A stretch of 64,000 bases of DNA from Owenia fusiformis (Eukaryota; Annelida; Polychaeta; Sabellida; Oweniidae). The notes beneath the pieces are model-generated. The model saw only the letters and a list, made by a program, of their open reading frames with translations, ran no database searches and had not been told where the DNA came from. The position numbers and the translations under genes were made by a program. Positions 37,201 through 48,572 of this stretch are shown here, piece by piece. How positions within the stretch are numbered: position 1 is the first letter of the stretch; each line of letters begins with the position of its first letter. Where the stretch lies: assembly GCA_903813345.2 (NCBI GenBank), contig CAIIXF020000003.1, positions 7,403,815 through 7,467,814 on the forward strand, written 5' to 3'.

Positions 37201-40200
37201 ACTCTAGGGTTAAGAATGAAAACCATTTGATTAAAAATATGTTTAAAACATTTGAATGCAATGCAAAAATGAACAGAAATATAGTAATGTTTGACTATAA
37301 GCCTGTCACTTCATAACATTTTTAAAGAATAAAAAGGAAATAAAATCAATGAGTCACTATGATAGAACCATCCAATAATTATATCTAGTTTGATTTAGAA
37401 TCAGGTTAGGCACAATATATTTTTATCCCATACTTGGACGTGTTATATTTTCATCAGCGGGCAGATATAGCTTTACGTCCCGCTCCGAGCGGGCAGATAT
37501 AATCGCTGTTCCCGTATTGGTTCTTTTTTGTAACGCCCGCATACTGTAAACGACAATGGAGAAAAACGCAGACAATCGCGATCTGTTTGATGCTTTAAAG
37601 AGGGGAAAGAGCAGTATTATGCCTCGTTAATAATCAAAGATTTGAACAGGAAAATCCGGCTACGGACAAGAATACAAACTGGACATGAATATCTTAAAAT
37701 AATTCCACGGTTGGTTGCAAAGTTTCTGAACTTTGGCCAATTGAACAATGTGATTGGTATGGGATAAACAGATCATCCTTTAGTCGGTTCAGGATATTGG
37801 TATTATCCCTTGGCCAATATAATATATCTACCCTCGGGACCTACGGCCCTCAGGCAGATATATTATATTGGCCTCGGGATAATACCAATATCCTGAACCT
37901 CATATAGGATAATCTCTATATATCTTGAGGTGCAGTATACTTATACAACTATAACATTTAAATATGTAATAAATTCAATTTTATTGTTCTATCTGGCATC
38001 TGTCGGCTAATTGACATTGAAACATCATAGGTGTGTCTGAAAAACAAATGGTTTTACAACAAGTAAAACTCCTTTTTGTGCTTAGTTGGTTAGGATTTGT
38101 TTGTTTGTTTGTTTGTTTGTTTGTTTGTGTGCTCATATTCATTGTTATTTTTGTTTTGCGAGGTTGTATATGTAATATATGAATTAGCCACTTTTGGTGC
38201 AGTGATTTATATATGACGTTTCTTAGAAATACAAGTATTATTTCATTAGCTGTAAGTTCTGACCATATGATAAGGTTACTATGGCACTTTACCAAAGATA
38301 GTAATAAAACTGGATTTTGCTGGATTGTCTGGTTTATGAAATAGTAAATCATGTTTAATCCTGTCGTTAGTATAACTGATACACATGTTCAAAACAAATC
38401 AAATACTTATGTATAAAGATATGACGATTGACTCATTTTATTAAATTGATTTTTTGTATATTTGCAGTTCCTGGCCATGCTGGTAGGCTGGTCTTTGGTA
38501 AGCTGGGGGGCAAAGAGGTGGTTGCTATGCAAGGACGATTCCACCCATATGAAGGGTACCCTCTGTCCCTTGTGAGTACTCTAAATGTTTGTTTGTTTGT
38601 TTGTTTATCCATAACCATTCTCTCTAATACTCCGACTGATTATTAGTAAATTGAAAATCAATAAACTGTCATTTTAATGAGATATTTGAGGTTAAAATGA
38701 TGTTGTCATGGAGTTTTCATTCAGTGTTCTGTTCAAAAACAAAACAATTCTTGATTGAATCATTCCATTATTTTTCAGTGCACACTTCCTGTGAGGGTAA
38801 TGAAGCTGATGGGTGTTGAAACACTTATTGTCACAAATGCTGCAGGAGGTCTTAACGAGAGCTATGAGGTTGGGGACGTCATGGTCATCAAGGACCACAT
38901 TAATATGCCTGGATTCTCAGGCAATAATCCCCTCATTGGCGAAAATGAGGACAAGTAAGTTGGGCTTGTTATTTATTTATTTATTTAGAAAAAATGTATA
39001 TACAATAATAATACATGACTAATACTGACACTAAATGGCATATAAAAGTATAATGTCAAGTATCATAAAAAAGTGTTTGTTTGTTTGTTAGATCACAGTT
39101 TCAGTGTTTTTTTTGCTTATGACTGGTAATAGTGTAGTGGTCTTTATTTTTCACACTAGTGTGCCTTGTTAATTTGATTATTCCTGTGTTGTTTTTATAT
39201 TTGTCTAAGAGGCCAAGGACGCAATATAAAGGTCAACTCGGTTAAAATATCCTTATTCATCAATCACTTGATTCAATTTTTATTGCTTATTCATAAATGC
39301 CAATTGTTATCTAACATGCTATTTATAAAAGGAGTAAAGGAGACATTGTTCAAAGGTGAATTTATCATTATTACATCATCTTTGTATTACTTTCGTTTTA
39401 TCCATAATCTTAATATGACATATATATTCAAAATATATTTTTCCCCGTCTTTATGTTTAATGATAGCTCACAATTCTTTAATTAGGTGACAGGTCATCTC
39501 AACCCCAAGTCATCTCAACCCAGTCCAACTCAACCCCAAGTCAACTCAACCCCAAGTCAAGTCAACCCCAGTAAAACTCAACCCTAAGTCAACTCAACCC
39601 TGTAAAACTCAACCCCAGTAAAACTCAACCCTATTCATTTGTGCAATGTCTAATTTAATTTTTTATGATGAATAATTTAAGTCATTCATTTATGAAAATC
39701 TAGCATTTTGCATGATACTTTGAATAGAAAGTTGTAAAAGTATTCCAAAAAACGGTTAAGCTCAAGGATAATTCATCAGGTTGTCACTATTATTTTATTT
39801 CACCCATCTTTTGAAATCAAATTTTAGATAATTTAGAAATAATTAACAATGTAATATAACTTTTTATTTATATGATAATTTAGAAACAATTAACAATGTA
39901 ATATAACTTTTTATTTATATGAACATGCATTAACAAAATCATTAACATTTACTAATTAATAGACTGAAAGCATATAGGCGTAGCCAGGAAGGTGCATCTT
40001 TTTTTTGTCAAAACATATCTTTTTTGGCTAGAATATGCCACGATCGGCACCCCTGACTGAAAACCTGATTTTTTTGGGCGATCGCATCCCTCCTGACTGA
40101 AAGCTGGATATGCCCCTGGAAAGTGACCCATATTTTAATCCTATTAGTACCATGTTGAGATTTTGGAGATACATTCATTATTAACTTTAATCTAAAAAGG

Positions 40201-43181
40201 CAGTGGTCTAAGAATGAAAATCACAAACTGAATAATCAAAATTATTTTTATGAAATAAACTTTCTTATAAGTTTATCAATTATAGAAATATAGGGGTTGA
40301 GTTTTACTGGGGTTGAGTTTTACTGGGGTTGAGTTGTACAGGGTTGAGTTGACTTAGGGTTGAGTTTTACTGGGGTTGACTTGACTTGGGGTTGAGTTGT
40401 CTTGGGGTTGAGTTGGACTGGGTTGAGTTGACTTGGGGTTGAGATGACCAGGAAGCCTTTAATTATACCAGAAACAAACATTTAATAGTTTATTTTTGAT
40501 TAAATCATTGTTCATAAAATTTTGAATCATATATTCAATCATTATATTCAATTTTTGTCATATTAATATCAAAATATCAAAAGCGGATATACATGACAAA
40601 AATTATATATAATGATTGATAAGTCACGATTAAGTACATTCGTTTCATTGCTGTCGATTTAACAATATTTCATATATTTATTTAATATTTGGATTCTACG
40701 CTTTTGTGACAACAATTGTGTGCATCCATTTGAACATTTACATTTTGACATTTCATACTGAGATAATAAACTAATATAATATAAGAATCAATTGAATTGA
40801 AGCATTGAATGATGAAAGACAGAGTGGGTATTTTCACTTTTTCTGTTTAATTTCATTTTGCATTCTGAATTTGGCTCAAACTGCAAAATATAACGGATTT
40901 GTGTAATTGTCAAAACTAATTGAGATGTATGTAGGGGTAACCCTGCATACTTGGTTTAAGGAATAAAGTAAAGAAAATTAAAGTTGTTAAAAAATAGCAA
41001 TGAAGTACCAGTGCAAGTATTACTAAAGCATTTCCTATCAAGTATTGGACCCTGAGGTGGAGAGGTCTGACATAGGCCAGTGAAAGGATCGGCACATGGC
41101 AAAGTCCCATTCCATAAGGTTTCAAAACTGTAAAAAGGTAATTCTTAACCTTAATCATGTTGTTGGGCCCCAAGGCACATCTTCCCATAACTTTTTTGAC
41201 AGGTTAATTGTTATTCAAAAGTGTCAAGGTCATCTCAAATGTTAGTTAACATGGAGACATACAAGATAAAAAATGACTTTAAGAATTATTAGACACCATT
41301 GCTGGCTGAATGACAAGCGTTTATATAATACATTTAAAAATAGATTTATTTTTTCCTACTCATGTCTCCTTGAAGATCTATGTACATTGTCAAGTTTATC
41401 ATGTTTTGTTAGAAAATTATGATTTTTTACCTCCTTTCAAGTTAAATAATATGCTTATTTTGTGCCAAATTAATGATTTAAAGAATTAGGACTAGATAAT
41501 TAAGGGGTTGTCATGATTTTGAACAGCAAATTACAGTTGTAAATTACTGCAATGTAATAAAGATGTATATTTATATTTCCAGATTTGGGCCTAGATTTCC
41601 TGCTATGTCATCTGGGTATGACAGGAATCTGCGCAAAATGGCCCTTGAAATCGGCAAAGAATTAAAGTTCGATAAGTTCATGCATGAAGGGGTCTATGTG
41701 ATGGTTGGAGGACCATGCTTTGAAACTATAGCAGAGTGCAAGTTGCTGCGGATATGTGGAGCAGATGTAACAGGTAAAATAATGAGTACAAGTGAAAGGT
41801 TAAATGACAGAATGTATATAAGACCCATGCAATGTATTTCCTAAGTTTATAGAACTGAGTTTATAAAGGGTCTCTGCCTGACTTTTATACTGAGGCATAA
41901 GCGCCTTTATTTGCTCAAACCTTATATTGGAATCTGATTTATACAAAATCCTAAAAACAGCAATCCAAGAGAATAGACTCAGATATTCTGTTACGTATTT
42001 TTAAATGTTTAGTTCAAACACAAAATACTTTCTCTTCAGAGGCGTATTTAAGTATATTTTATTTCTTCAATCTCTTAATGATTAACAATTTCTACAACAT
42101 AGCTTACTGTTTCAAAACTCAATATAAAACTTCTCTCTCCAAAAAACTGCGCAATTCTTGAAATATAATGGCTTTTATACCTAGCGTCAAGATCAGAGGT
42201 CATTAAAATCAGAGATCATATAGGTCTAGCAGTTGATCCAAGAATCAGAGATCATTGAGGTCTCACCTTATTGATCCTAAGAAAGGTCGTTGAGATCTCA
42301 CCTCGCTGATCTCAATTTCAGAACAACAAGCTAGTCTAAAAATAGATTATCAAACTGCGCAATATCCAAGATCTCAATGTTTAAGAAATATATGTATATT
42401 TTGAAACATGTTGTGTTTCAAAAAGAACATATTAAGTTTATGAAATATAAAAACCTTAGTAAAAGAATGCATGCAATGTATTCTACAATTCCAAAGATAT
42501 AAACAATTGTTTGTGGGTTAAATGATTGCTGATAACCAAAAACCTTTAGTATGGTGACGTAACTGTCAAGTATGCTTCAAGTACTGCCCTTTGTACTTAT
42601 CAAAGATTGATTTATTTAAGATATGTTGTGTTCTTGTAACATTTATTATCAATTCAGGGAGAATTTTGTCTGATCACATACTGATACATGTAGATAACAT
42701 ACATGATCGCATTCTTAATGAGTGTACCTATTTTATCTTGAATGCATAATAGAAACTTCAGATTTTAAAAAAAATTGATTTGGTTTGGAGGAATTTTTCT
42801 GAACGAAGCAAAAAATGTCATATAACTGGTCAAAATAGTTCAATTTCATGTTTTTTCTGACTTTTGATTTTTAATTCAAAGTTTATAAGCACCTGATTGA
42901 TTTAATGTTGTTTCAAATGCTTCTTGTTATATTATTTAAAGTTTAATATGACATATTATTTCACTGTATTTTTTTTAGGAATGAGCACTGTTCATGAAGT
43001 TATCATGGCAAGACATTGTGGCATGCGGGCATTTGGCATGTCGCTCGTTACAAACAAATGCGTTATGGACTATGACGAAGATAGGAAAGCCAATCATGAA
43101 GAGGTGCTAGAAACTAGCAAACGTCGTGGAGAGGACATGCAAAAACTTGTCACAAAAATGATTGAAAGAATTGAAGTTTAA
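31203..43181 (+). CDS. PNP: Purine nucleoside phosphorylase (exons 2-6; first exon not found)
   Basis: Exons are 31203-31372, 38468-38571, 38779-38954, 41583-41773 and 42979-43181, with GT-AG introns and phases 1, 0, 2, 1; the first listed exon is entered after two bases of a codon. The 280 residues seen, plus a short missing N-terminus, fit the trimeric PNP family (about 290 aa). The cytosolic enzyme splits (deoxy)guanosine and (deoxy)inosine with phosphate into base and ribose-1-phosphate. Visible signatures are ICGSGLGGL (phosphate-binding Ser), [22 protein letters not shown] (phosphate and sugar contacts), [42 protein letters not shown] (base-binding Asn) and ANHEEVL (His near the 5'-OH). 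No disruptive change was seen. Confidence 0.95.
31346..31560. repeat. Tandem duplication of a PNP exon end and its splice donor
   Basis: The last 25 or so bases of the first recognised exon (CCTCAATTCCCAGTTAGCAC) and about 70 bp of intron recur at about 31456-31560. The first donor reads ACAG/GTAAGA; in the copy the same place reads ACAAGTGAGC, a weaker possible donor. Confidence 0.75.
31780..32060. repeat. Dispersed repeat fragment in PNP intron
   Basis: It starts ACGAACGAAGTTCGGTAGGG and runs through a CTGTCCGTCTGTCCG stretch. A related fragment is at about 28230-28330. It looks like a high-copy invertebrate repeat and carries no credible gene. Confidence 0.45.
32576..33904. mobile_element. 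Inverted-repeat element with clustered ACCGTTGTC motifs
   Basis: The terminal inverted repeats are about 55 bp, running inwards from CGGAATAGCCTGACAACGG on the left and mirrored at 33843-33904. Within the first 450 bp, GACAACGG and its complement occur in both orientations at least eight times, two of them inside the left terminus. A Harbinger-like MITE (33181-33833) has inserted into it near the right end. No coding sequence. The target duplication is not obvious, so the superfamily is open. Confidence 0.75.
33181..33833. mobile_element. Harbinger-like MITE, clean isolated copy
   Basis: CACCCCAATCACA at the left and TGTGACTGGGGTG at the right are inverted ends, and TAA at 33178-33180 and 33834-33836 is a 3-bp target duplication typical of PIF/Harbinger. 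It shares GC-rich subterminal blocks (CTGCGGTCTATCATTTCTG) with 8825-9315 and 9319-10720. Confidence 0.85.
34000..35060. other. PNP intron 2, central stretch
   Basis: No gene. It contains a C tract near 34275, a G tract of 12 at 34330-34341, and sequence rich in CCATACCAA repeats (34390-34660), probably an old low-complexity array. Confidence 0.5.
35077..35530. repeat. Direct repeat of about 100 bp, 350 bp apart, in PNP intron 2
   Basis: 35077-35175 and 35428-35526 share TATCGTTACATGCCAGTGAA and GGTATGTATCAGATGACTTC at the same spacing. Non-coding. The flanking DNA to 37.4 kb is AT-rich without features. Confidence 0.75.
37786..37899. repeat. 114-bp near-perfect hairpin in PNP intron 2
   Basis: Two arms of about 53 bp, beginning GGTTCAGGATATTGG and ending CCAATATCCTGAACC, face each other across about 8 bases. 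CAGATATA-type motifs in it recur at 37464-37500 (twice, with CGGGCAGATATA), so it may be one end of a larger element. Confidence 0.85.
38097..38130. repeat. GTTT microsatellite
   Basis: About eight GTTT units. Shorter GTTT runs lie at 38588-38608 and 39075-39090, all in PNP introns. Confidence 0.9.
39485..40457. mobile_element. Foldback-type element FB2, relative of FB1
   Basis: The left array (about 39492-39630) and the right array (about 40294-40452) each hold about ten units of 15-16 bp close to TCAACTCAACCCCAAG, in opposite orientation. TTTAATTA at 39477-39484 and 40458-40465 is an exact 8-bp target duplication. The ends are GGTGAC on the left and AAGCC on the right, matching FB1 (GGTAAC, AAGCC). 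The interior of about 650 bp is AT-rich and non-coding. It sits in intron 4 of PNP. Confidence 0.85.
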
Positions 43182-46100
43182 ATATCCAAGTAACCTCAAT
43201 AGTGTAAGCATAATCAAAATTTGGCCACGTGTGCGTTTACGGATATCCTTGACCAAAACATATAGTTATCTGTAAAAGTCACATGGTCAGTTATACGAGG
43301 AAAACTCTGCTTTTGGGTGGAGTAAATCGCTTAGCGTATTTGCCCAAAACTATTTAAAAATACCGAGTAAAGAAAATAAACATGTTAAGTGAATCTAGTT
43401 AAATTTCATCTAAACTGATAGAACTGTGTGTTTAAGTAACCAAAAAACATTTTGATATTCATCCTTATTTAGAAAACTTATGCTAAACATAATATTTTAT
43501 TTCTCTAGCCTTAAACAGAGTTTTGTATTTATCACATTACAATTTATCATTGCAATCCTGGTATTAGAAATTTATCTCATAAAGCTCATATCTACTGCAG
43601 AAGGGTATTGTGTGATTTGCATTTGGTATTACTAGGGTGTAAATGGAAAAGCTGAAAATGTGACTATATGATATAATTGACATGTGGATTGTGATTTCAC
43701 ATTAATACTGTAATCCTTAAAAGAGTAAATGAACTTTTAAAGGTTTTTCAACATTGTGTCAATGGGGATTTAGCCCGACCATTTTTAGAAAACATGAAAA
43801 TCTCTAGAATCTGAATAAAGGTAAATAACAGTGCAAATCAAAGTTGTTTTTATAGAAAATTACACAAAAAATTCAAATATGCCATCAAATAGAAGAAAAT
43901 ATTAGTCTTTAGTTGTTAAAAATGCAGATCTCCTAAAATCTCATTAAAAACGAGACTTTAACGAGATTTCAAGCTATATGGAAAAGCCTCTATTTGCAAC
44001 AATAATGCAAAAATCTGAAAAGAATGGTAATAGGGTAGCAGTGAAAGCAGTTATATAAAGACATTGAGATTCTAGTACCTAAAAGTATTTATAAGTTATG
44101 TTTATTCCAAAATGACATGGGTTGGTGATTGGTCATGAATTTGTATTTTCAAGTTCAAAGTTATGATGTGAATCATTTAAAGATCAATGTCAAGTAAATA
44201 AGGTAAATTTTCCTATGTGCTTTTGGAAATAATATGGCAATCAGCGGCTGGAAGATGATTGTATTGATCTTAGTATATTTTGGCAAATACCACTAATGTA
44301 TATTATATGGTTGCACATTTATACAACTAACTGCCAAAGTTATTAATTTTATAATATTTGTTTTTGAACTATATTGTATTAACTCTAATTAAAGTAGCAA
44401 TAAACAAAATGGACAATGGACTTTATTCCAGAATATGTACAGGGTGACCCAAAAAGATTTATTTGTTTTTGGGTCACTCTGTATAAGGCTAAAGCTAATT
44501 ATAAAGAAGGCCTAAAATAAATTCAGGAAGATGAGTGTATGTTTATCATATATGTACATGTACACTTACCACGGTATATACATTTGAAAATGAAGAGAAT
44601 ATAATATTGTATCTTTTCTGTACCTCAGGCTAATTCTAATAAAGTTGGCCTAAAATAGAATAAGAATAATTACTTGTATCATGTGCCTATTTTAGGCTGA
44701 AATCTAATTGTAATATGTACAAATGTTTTGCAAATCAGAACAGTGAATGATTTTAGTTGTTTGGGACCAATAGATGAGTGAACAAACATTATTTTTTAAA
44801 ATGTACCCCATTTGGCATCTACTGTTATCTATTTAACATATTTTATCAATCGGAAAAATTGGTAAATTTTTTTTGTACATATTGTATATAAAGATATATT
44901 GTAGTAGATGTACAATACAAAGGCATATTTGTCTCTGTATTCACAATAGAATATTGATCTATTTACAATAAAGGGCACAATTGCAAATATATTACAGATA
45001 ATAATTTATTCTTGTACATTACTGAGAATATATATACGAACACTAAAATGTAAATCATGTATTCTTGTAATTCTTGTATATGAAATGCAACATTACAATA
45101 ACAAAACTTGAAATGTGTTTAACCAAACATTTAATTAATTCCATATAAAATTCATAAAAAAACTAAATGTTTGACTCATTATTTTTATGTATGGATGTTA
45201 TTAAAATATCATGGGCTTTATGTACTCTTACATATAATGTACAGTATGTATGTACATGTTACCAACTTTGGACCATGCCACCGGCACCAGGACGCAATGG
45301 GCACGAACATGTAAATATTCATATGCTGTGCTAATAAATCTTTAACTAAAAAATTTTTTGTGTGTTTTTGTACTAATTTGCTCTCAAAATTGGAGGAAAT
45401 AAAGAATCATATCATATGTTTATCATATGTGTATATGATAAATTACCTTATTCAATTATATTAAAAGTGGGTGTTTGAAAGGTTATCATTGAAATTACAA
45501 AATAAATGATACTTATCTGTCTTAAGATATTTTAGGTTTAGATTTTCTATTATGTCTCCATCAAGGAGTGATGACATATTATTTCTGCCGCCAGTTTTTA
45601 TGTTTAGTGCCAATTTTTGATGTCTCACTTTGTTACATTTTTATCATTGTCGCCTACCTGTATAGAATGGAGCCAACAAAAAGTCAAAAAAGCAAGCTCG
45701 ATTAAATGTTTAAGAACCCCTATTCTTTATTGAAAATGGATTCTAGCAATACTAGCCGACATGAATTTACTTGTTGAGACTCGATCAACTTGAGTTCTGA
45801 GAAAAGGAGGATTTCAGCAAGGCTGCATTGACTTAACATGGGGGTATACATGTACTTAATTGGTTCATGACTTGGCATCACGATATCATCATATATGTCA
45901 CTATGGGGATAGATACAAAATCCTCATTTGGAAAACTTAAGTTTCATGAGTTTATTGAGCCTCAACAATTTCCATCCATTTTCCACATAATTTTTTGGTA
46001 GCTCATGACACCCCTGGGGTCAATTTTAGCCTCTTAACTCCACAAGAAAACAATTATTTTTCAATCGAATGGTGTCATATTGTAAGAAAATGATTCATCT

Positions 46101-46539
46101 TTGAAATGATATATGATACATGGCATGATACAGCATACATGGTATGATACTTATCTTTAAACTTGGGTATTGTTTTTATGGCCCACCCTGTATACGTGGA
46201 AATTCTCAAGAGAGTGTTTAGTCTTATGAATCCCTCTATCCCATATGCATTGCACTACTTATTTAGTGGAAACACATACTGACATCTATCCCTTAGAAAG
46301 GTGCATAAAAGCATGTTTTATACAGAATTTATGTGAAAACACATGTGAAATACATGTACTAATATCATGTTACTGCAAAGTTGGACAAAATGGCAGACAA
46401 AGTGTCTGAAAATGAGGACAAAATAAAAAATGCTCAAATTATCTGGGATTTTATGTTGATGGGACATAAATTATCAAAGGTATGTTGTTGATGCTCATTA
46501 TGTGCCACCAGTATGTTATACTTGAAGTACATGTACATG
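43182..46539. other. 3' flank of PNP
   Basis: This includes the unmapped 3' UTR of PNP. Candidate AATAAA signals are near 43376, 44399 and 45334; none can be assigned. A 38-bp hairpin at 44448-44485 (ACAGGGTGACCCAAAAA and complement) resembles two joined mariner termini. Otherwise AT-rich with no gene seen. Confidence 0.5.
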
Positions 46540-47170
46540 TACAGGGTGTCCAATAAATAAGGTAAAAGATATTGTAACTTTCTTAATATTGCACCAATCT
46601 TGATGAAACTTTCAGAATTTGTAGCCCAAACCTTTTTACATTTATTCCGTGAATTTAAAGCGTCTTCTATTTGATTGGCCAGAGTTGTGGTTGCTATAAC
46701 AACAGAAACAACGAAAAGGCGGGGCAACTTTTTTTACGTCACAACTTTCCAAAACATATTTATTCTTTCTGATAGCTTTATTCATACTCACGGGTCTATA
46801 ACTACCACAAATACAATATAAAAACAGTCCTAAAGTCCCATTGTTATGAAAATAAGCTATTCAACATAATGTCCATCTCTAGCTATACACTTCTTATGCC
46901 TATTCACCCACTCTCTAAACACACTTTCAAACCCATTCTTGCCCATTTCCCGAAGTCTTGCCAAGACATGTGATCCGAGTTCACACACACAGCTATGCTC
47001 ACTAGTGAAATTTTTAGGCCACTGGGGCTACCCCTACTTGCACACCCTCCATATTCCCCAGACCGTGCACCCAATGACTTTTACTTATATGCAGAACTCA
47101 AGCGTGACTTGAGAGGAAATAAATTTGGAAGCACTGATGAAATTTGGAACCAAAGAGTGTTCATTTAGAT
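46540..47170. pseudogene. Rearranged mariner transposase relic (two halves in opposite orientation)
   Basis: A terminus TACAGGGTGTCC lies at 46540-46551. On the minus strand, 46985 to 46857 reads as the transposase C-terminal end (FESVFREWVNRHKKCIARDG). On the plus strand, about 46985-47165 reads as the part just before it, with HPPYSPDRAPNDFYLY, where the last Asp is the third catalytic acid of DDD mariner enzymes. The halves meet near 46983, so an inversion split the gene. The N-terminal domain and other catalytic acids are absent. Confidence 0.75.
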
Positions 47171-47853
47171 CAGGATGAGTAGTTCAAGTCAAGTGACCTA
47201 GTTTTGAACTTTATGAATTTTTGAGCTAGGATTTTATAACTTCACTTTCTATCAAGTTTATAGGATCAGGCATCAGATCTTTCAATATTATGCAGTCATT
47301 TTATATTCTGAATATTACTAGTTAAGTTGCATGCAGCTTCAGTGAGATTCAAGTTGAAGATAGTGAAATGCCAGCATGTGAAATTTCAGTTTGAGTATTT
47401 GAAAATGGAGGACGTTCGTTTATTTCCATACTTTCAAAGGTATAATCTTACTAGATTTTACATACATTCCATGTGTTCTACTACACATTGAATAGATTCA
47501 TCGCGCAATTTACATTGTATTATTACTAGAAAAGCCATATAAACAAGGATAGAGAATATCCGCTCCATTTGCATTTTCACTGTTGCTTGTATCCCCCTTT
47601 AAACGTGGTCGCGTGGTAGGGTAGCGTAATGATGTGGAAGTGGGATAACATTGAAATATTGCCCCTGTCCAAACCATACTTTTGAGCTATATGATTGCCC
47701 ATATGTGTTAACCAATATAAACTAAAACTGGGAGACGAGAAAGGCAAAATAACGTGGGTAGTCACGATATATTGTATTCACACGTAGCTAAATAGGGCTT
47801 AATAAGATAAGGAACTGACATGCTTTTAAATTAAACATCTAGGAGAGTTTCAC
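47171..47853. other. Intergenic, includes relic intron 3 of a P450 unit
   Basis: From about 47640, sequence such as CTATATGATTGCCCATAT and GAGACGAGAAAGGCAAAATA resembles intron 3 of copy B (5880-6060), leading into the exon fragment at 47854. The rest shows nothing. Confidence 0.5.
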
Positions 47854-47920
47854 CTGCTAGGTTGGTTTCAAATAATGCACCATTGACATTGTCCATATCT
47901 ATGAGTCCACCATCATAAGC
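47854..47920 (-). pseudogene. Half of a P450 exon 3
   Basis: 67 of the 130 bases of exon 3 (the I-helix side, encoding GLIDMDNVNGALFET-like residues, here with Gly-Gly) and its GTGAAA donor remain. Homology stops abruptly at 47920, replaced by unrelated DNA. It lies downstream of copy D, so it is a relic of another P450 copy. Confidence 0.8.
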
Positions 47921-48572
47921 CATGGGCGTAGCGCTATTTTTCTAAGTAGTACGCCACGCCACCACCACAGGAACAATAGCTGGACAAATATTCCACATGA
48001 CAGTTATACACCTTTCTATTTAATTCTGTCATGAATATTCATAAGGCCAGCGAGTACAGCAGTGACTTCACTAGCGGAGTCTCGTATTGAATAGTACAGG
48101 GGACCGGGAAAATCAAACTGAAATAGTTGATAAATTCTTATCTGATTCAGTCTAATTATATACCATTGTTGATCCAATGAAAAATAACTAATTGTCTGTT
48201 GGGGAATTGTAGATATTAATTCCTATTTACCAATTGTGTAATTCAAACAACATTCAAGCATTTTGGGGTGTTTTGCCAGGTCATAAATTTCCGAGTTTCC
48301 AACTATATCGTGATACACAAAATATCATCATAAAGACTTCATTTGCACAAAGTTTCTAAATTCTTTGTTTGCTGGTCACCTGATTGGTGTATCAATAAAC
48401 GTACAATCATTCAGAGTACCTGGAGAAAATTCTTTCACTGCTGCCATCTTTAGATCGGTCTCAAATATTAAAGTTTCAGTTCTTAGCGTATTACATATTA
48501 CGGGTGGCTCTCTGCATATAATTAATGTAATCACAAGATCTGTTTATTAGGCTCACTTTATATTTGTTATTG

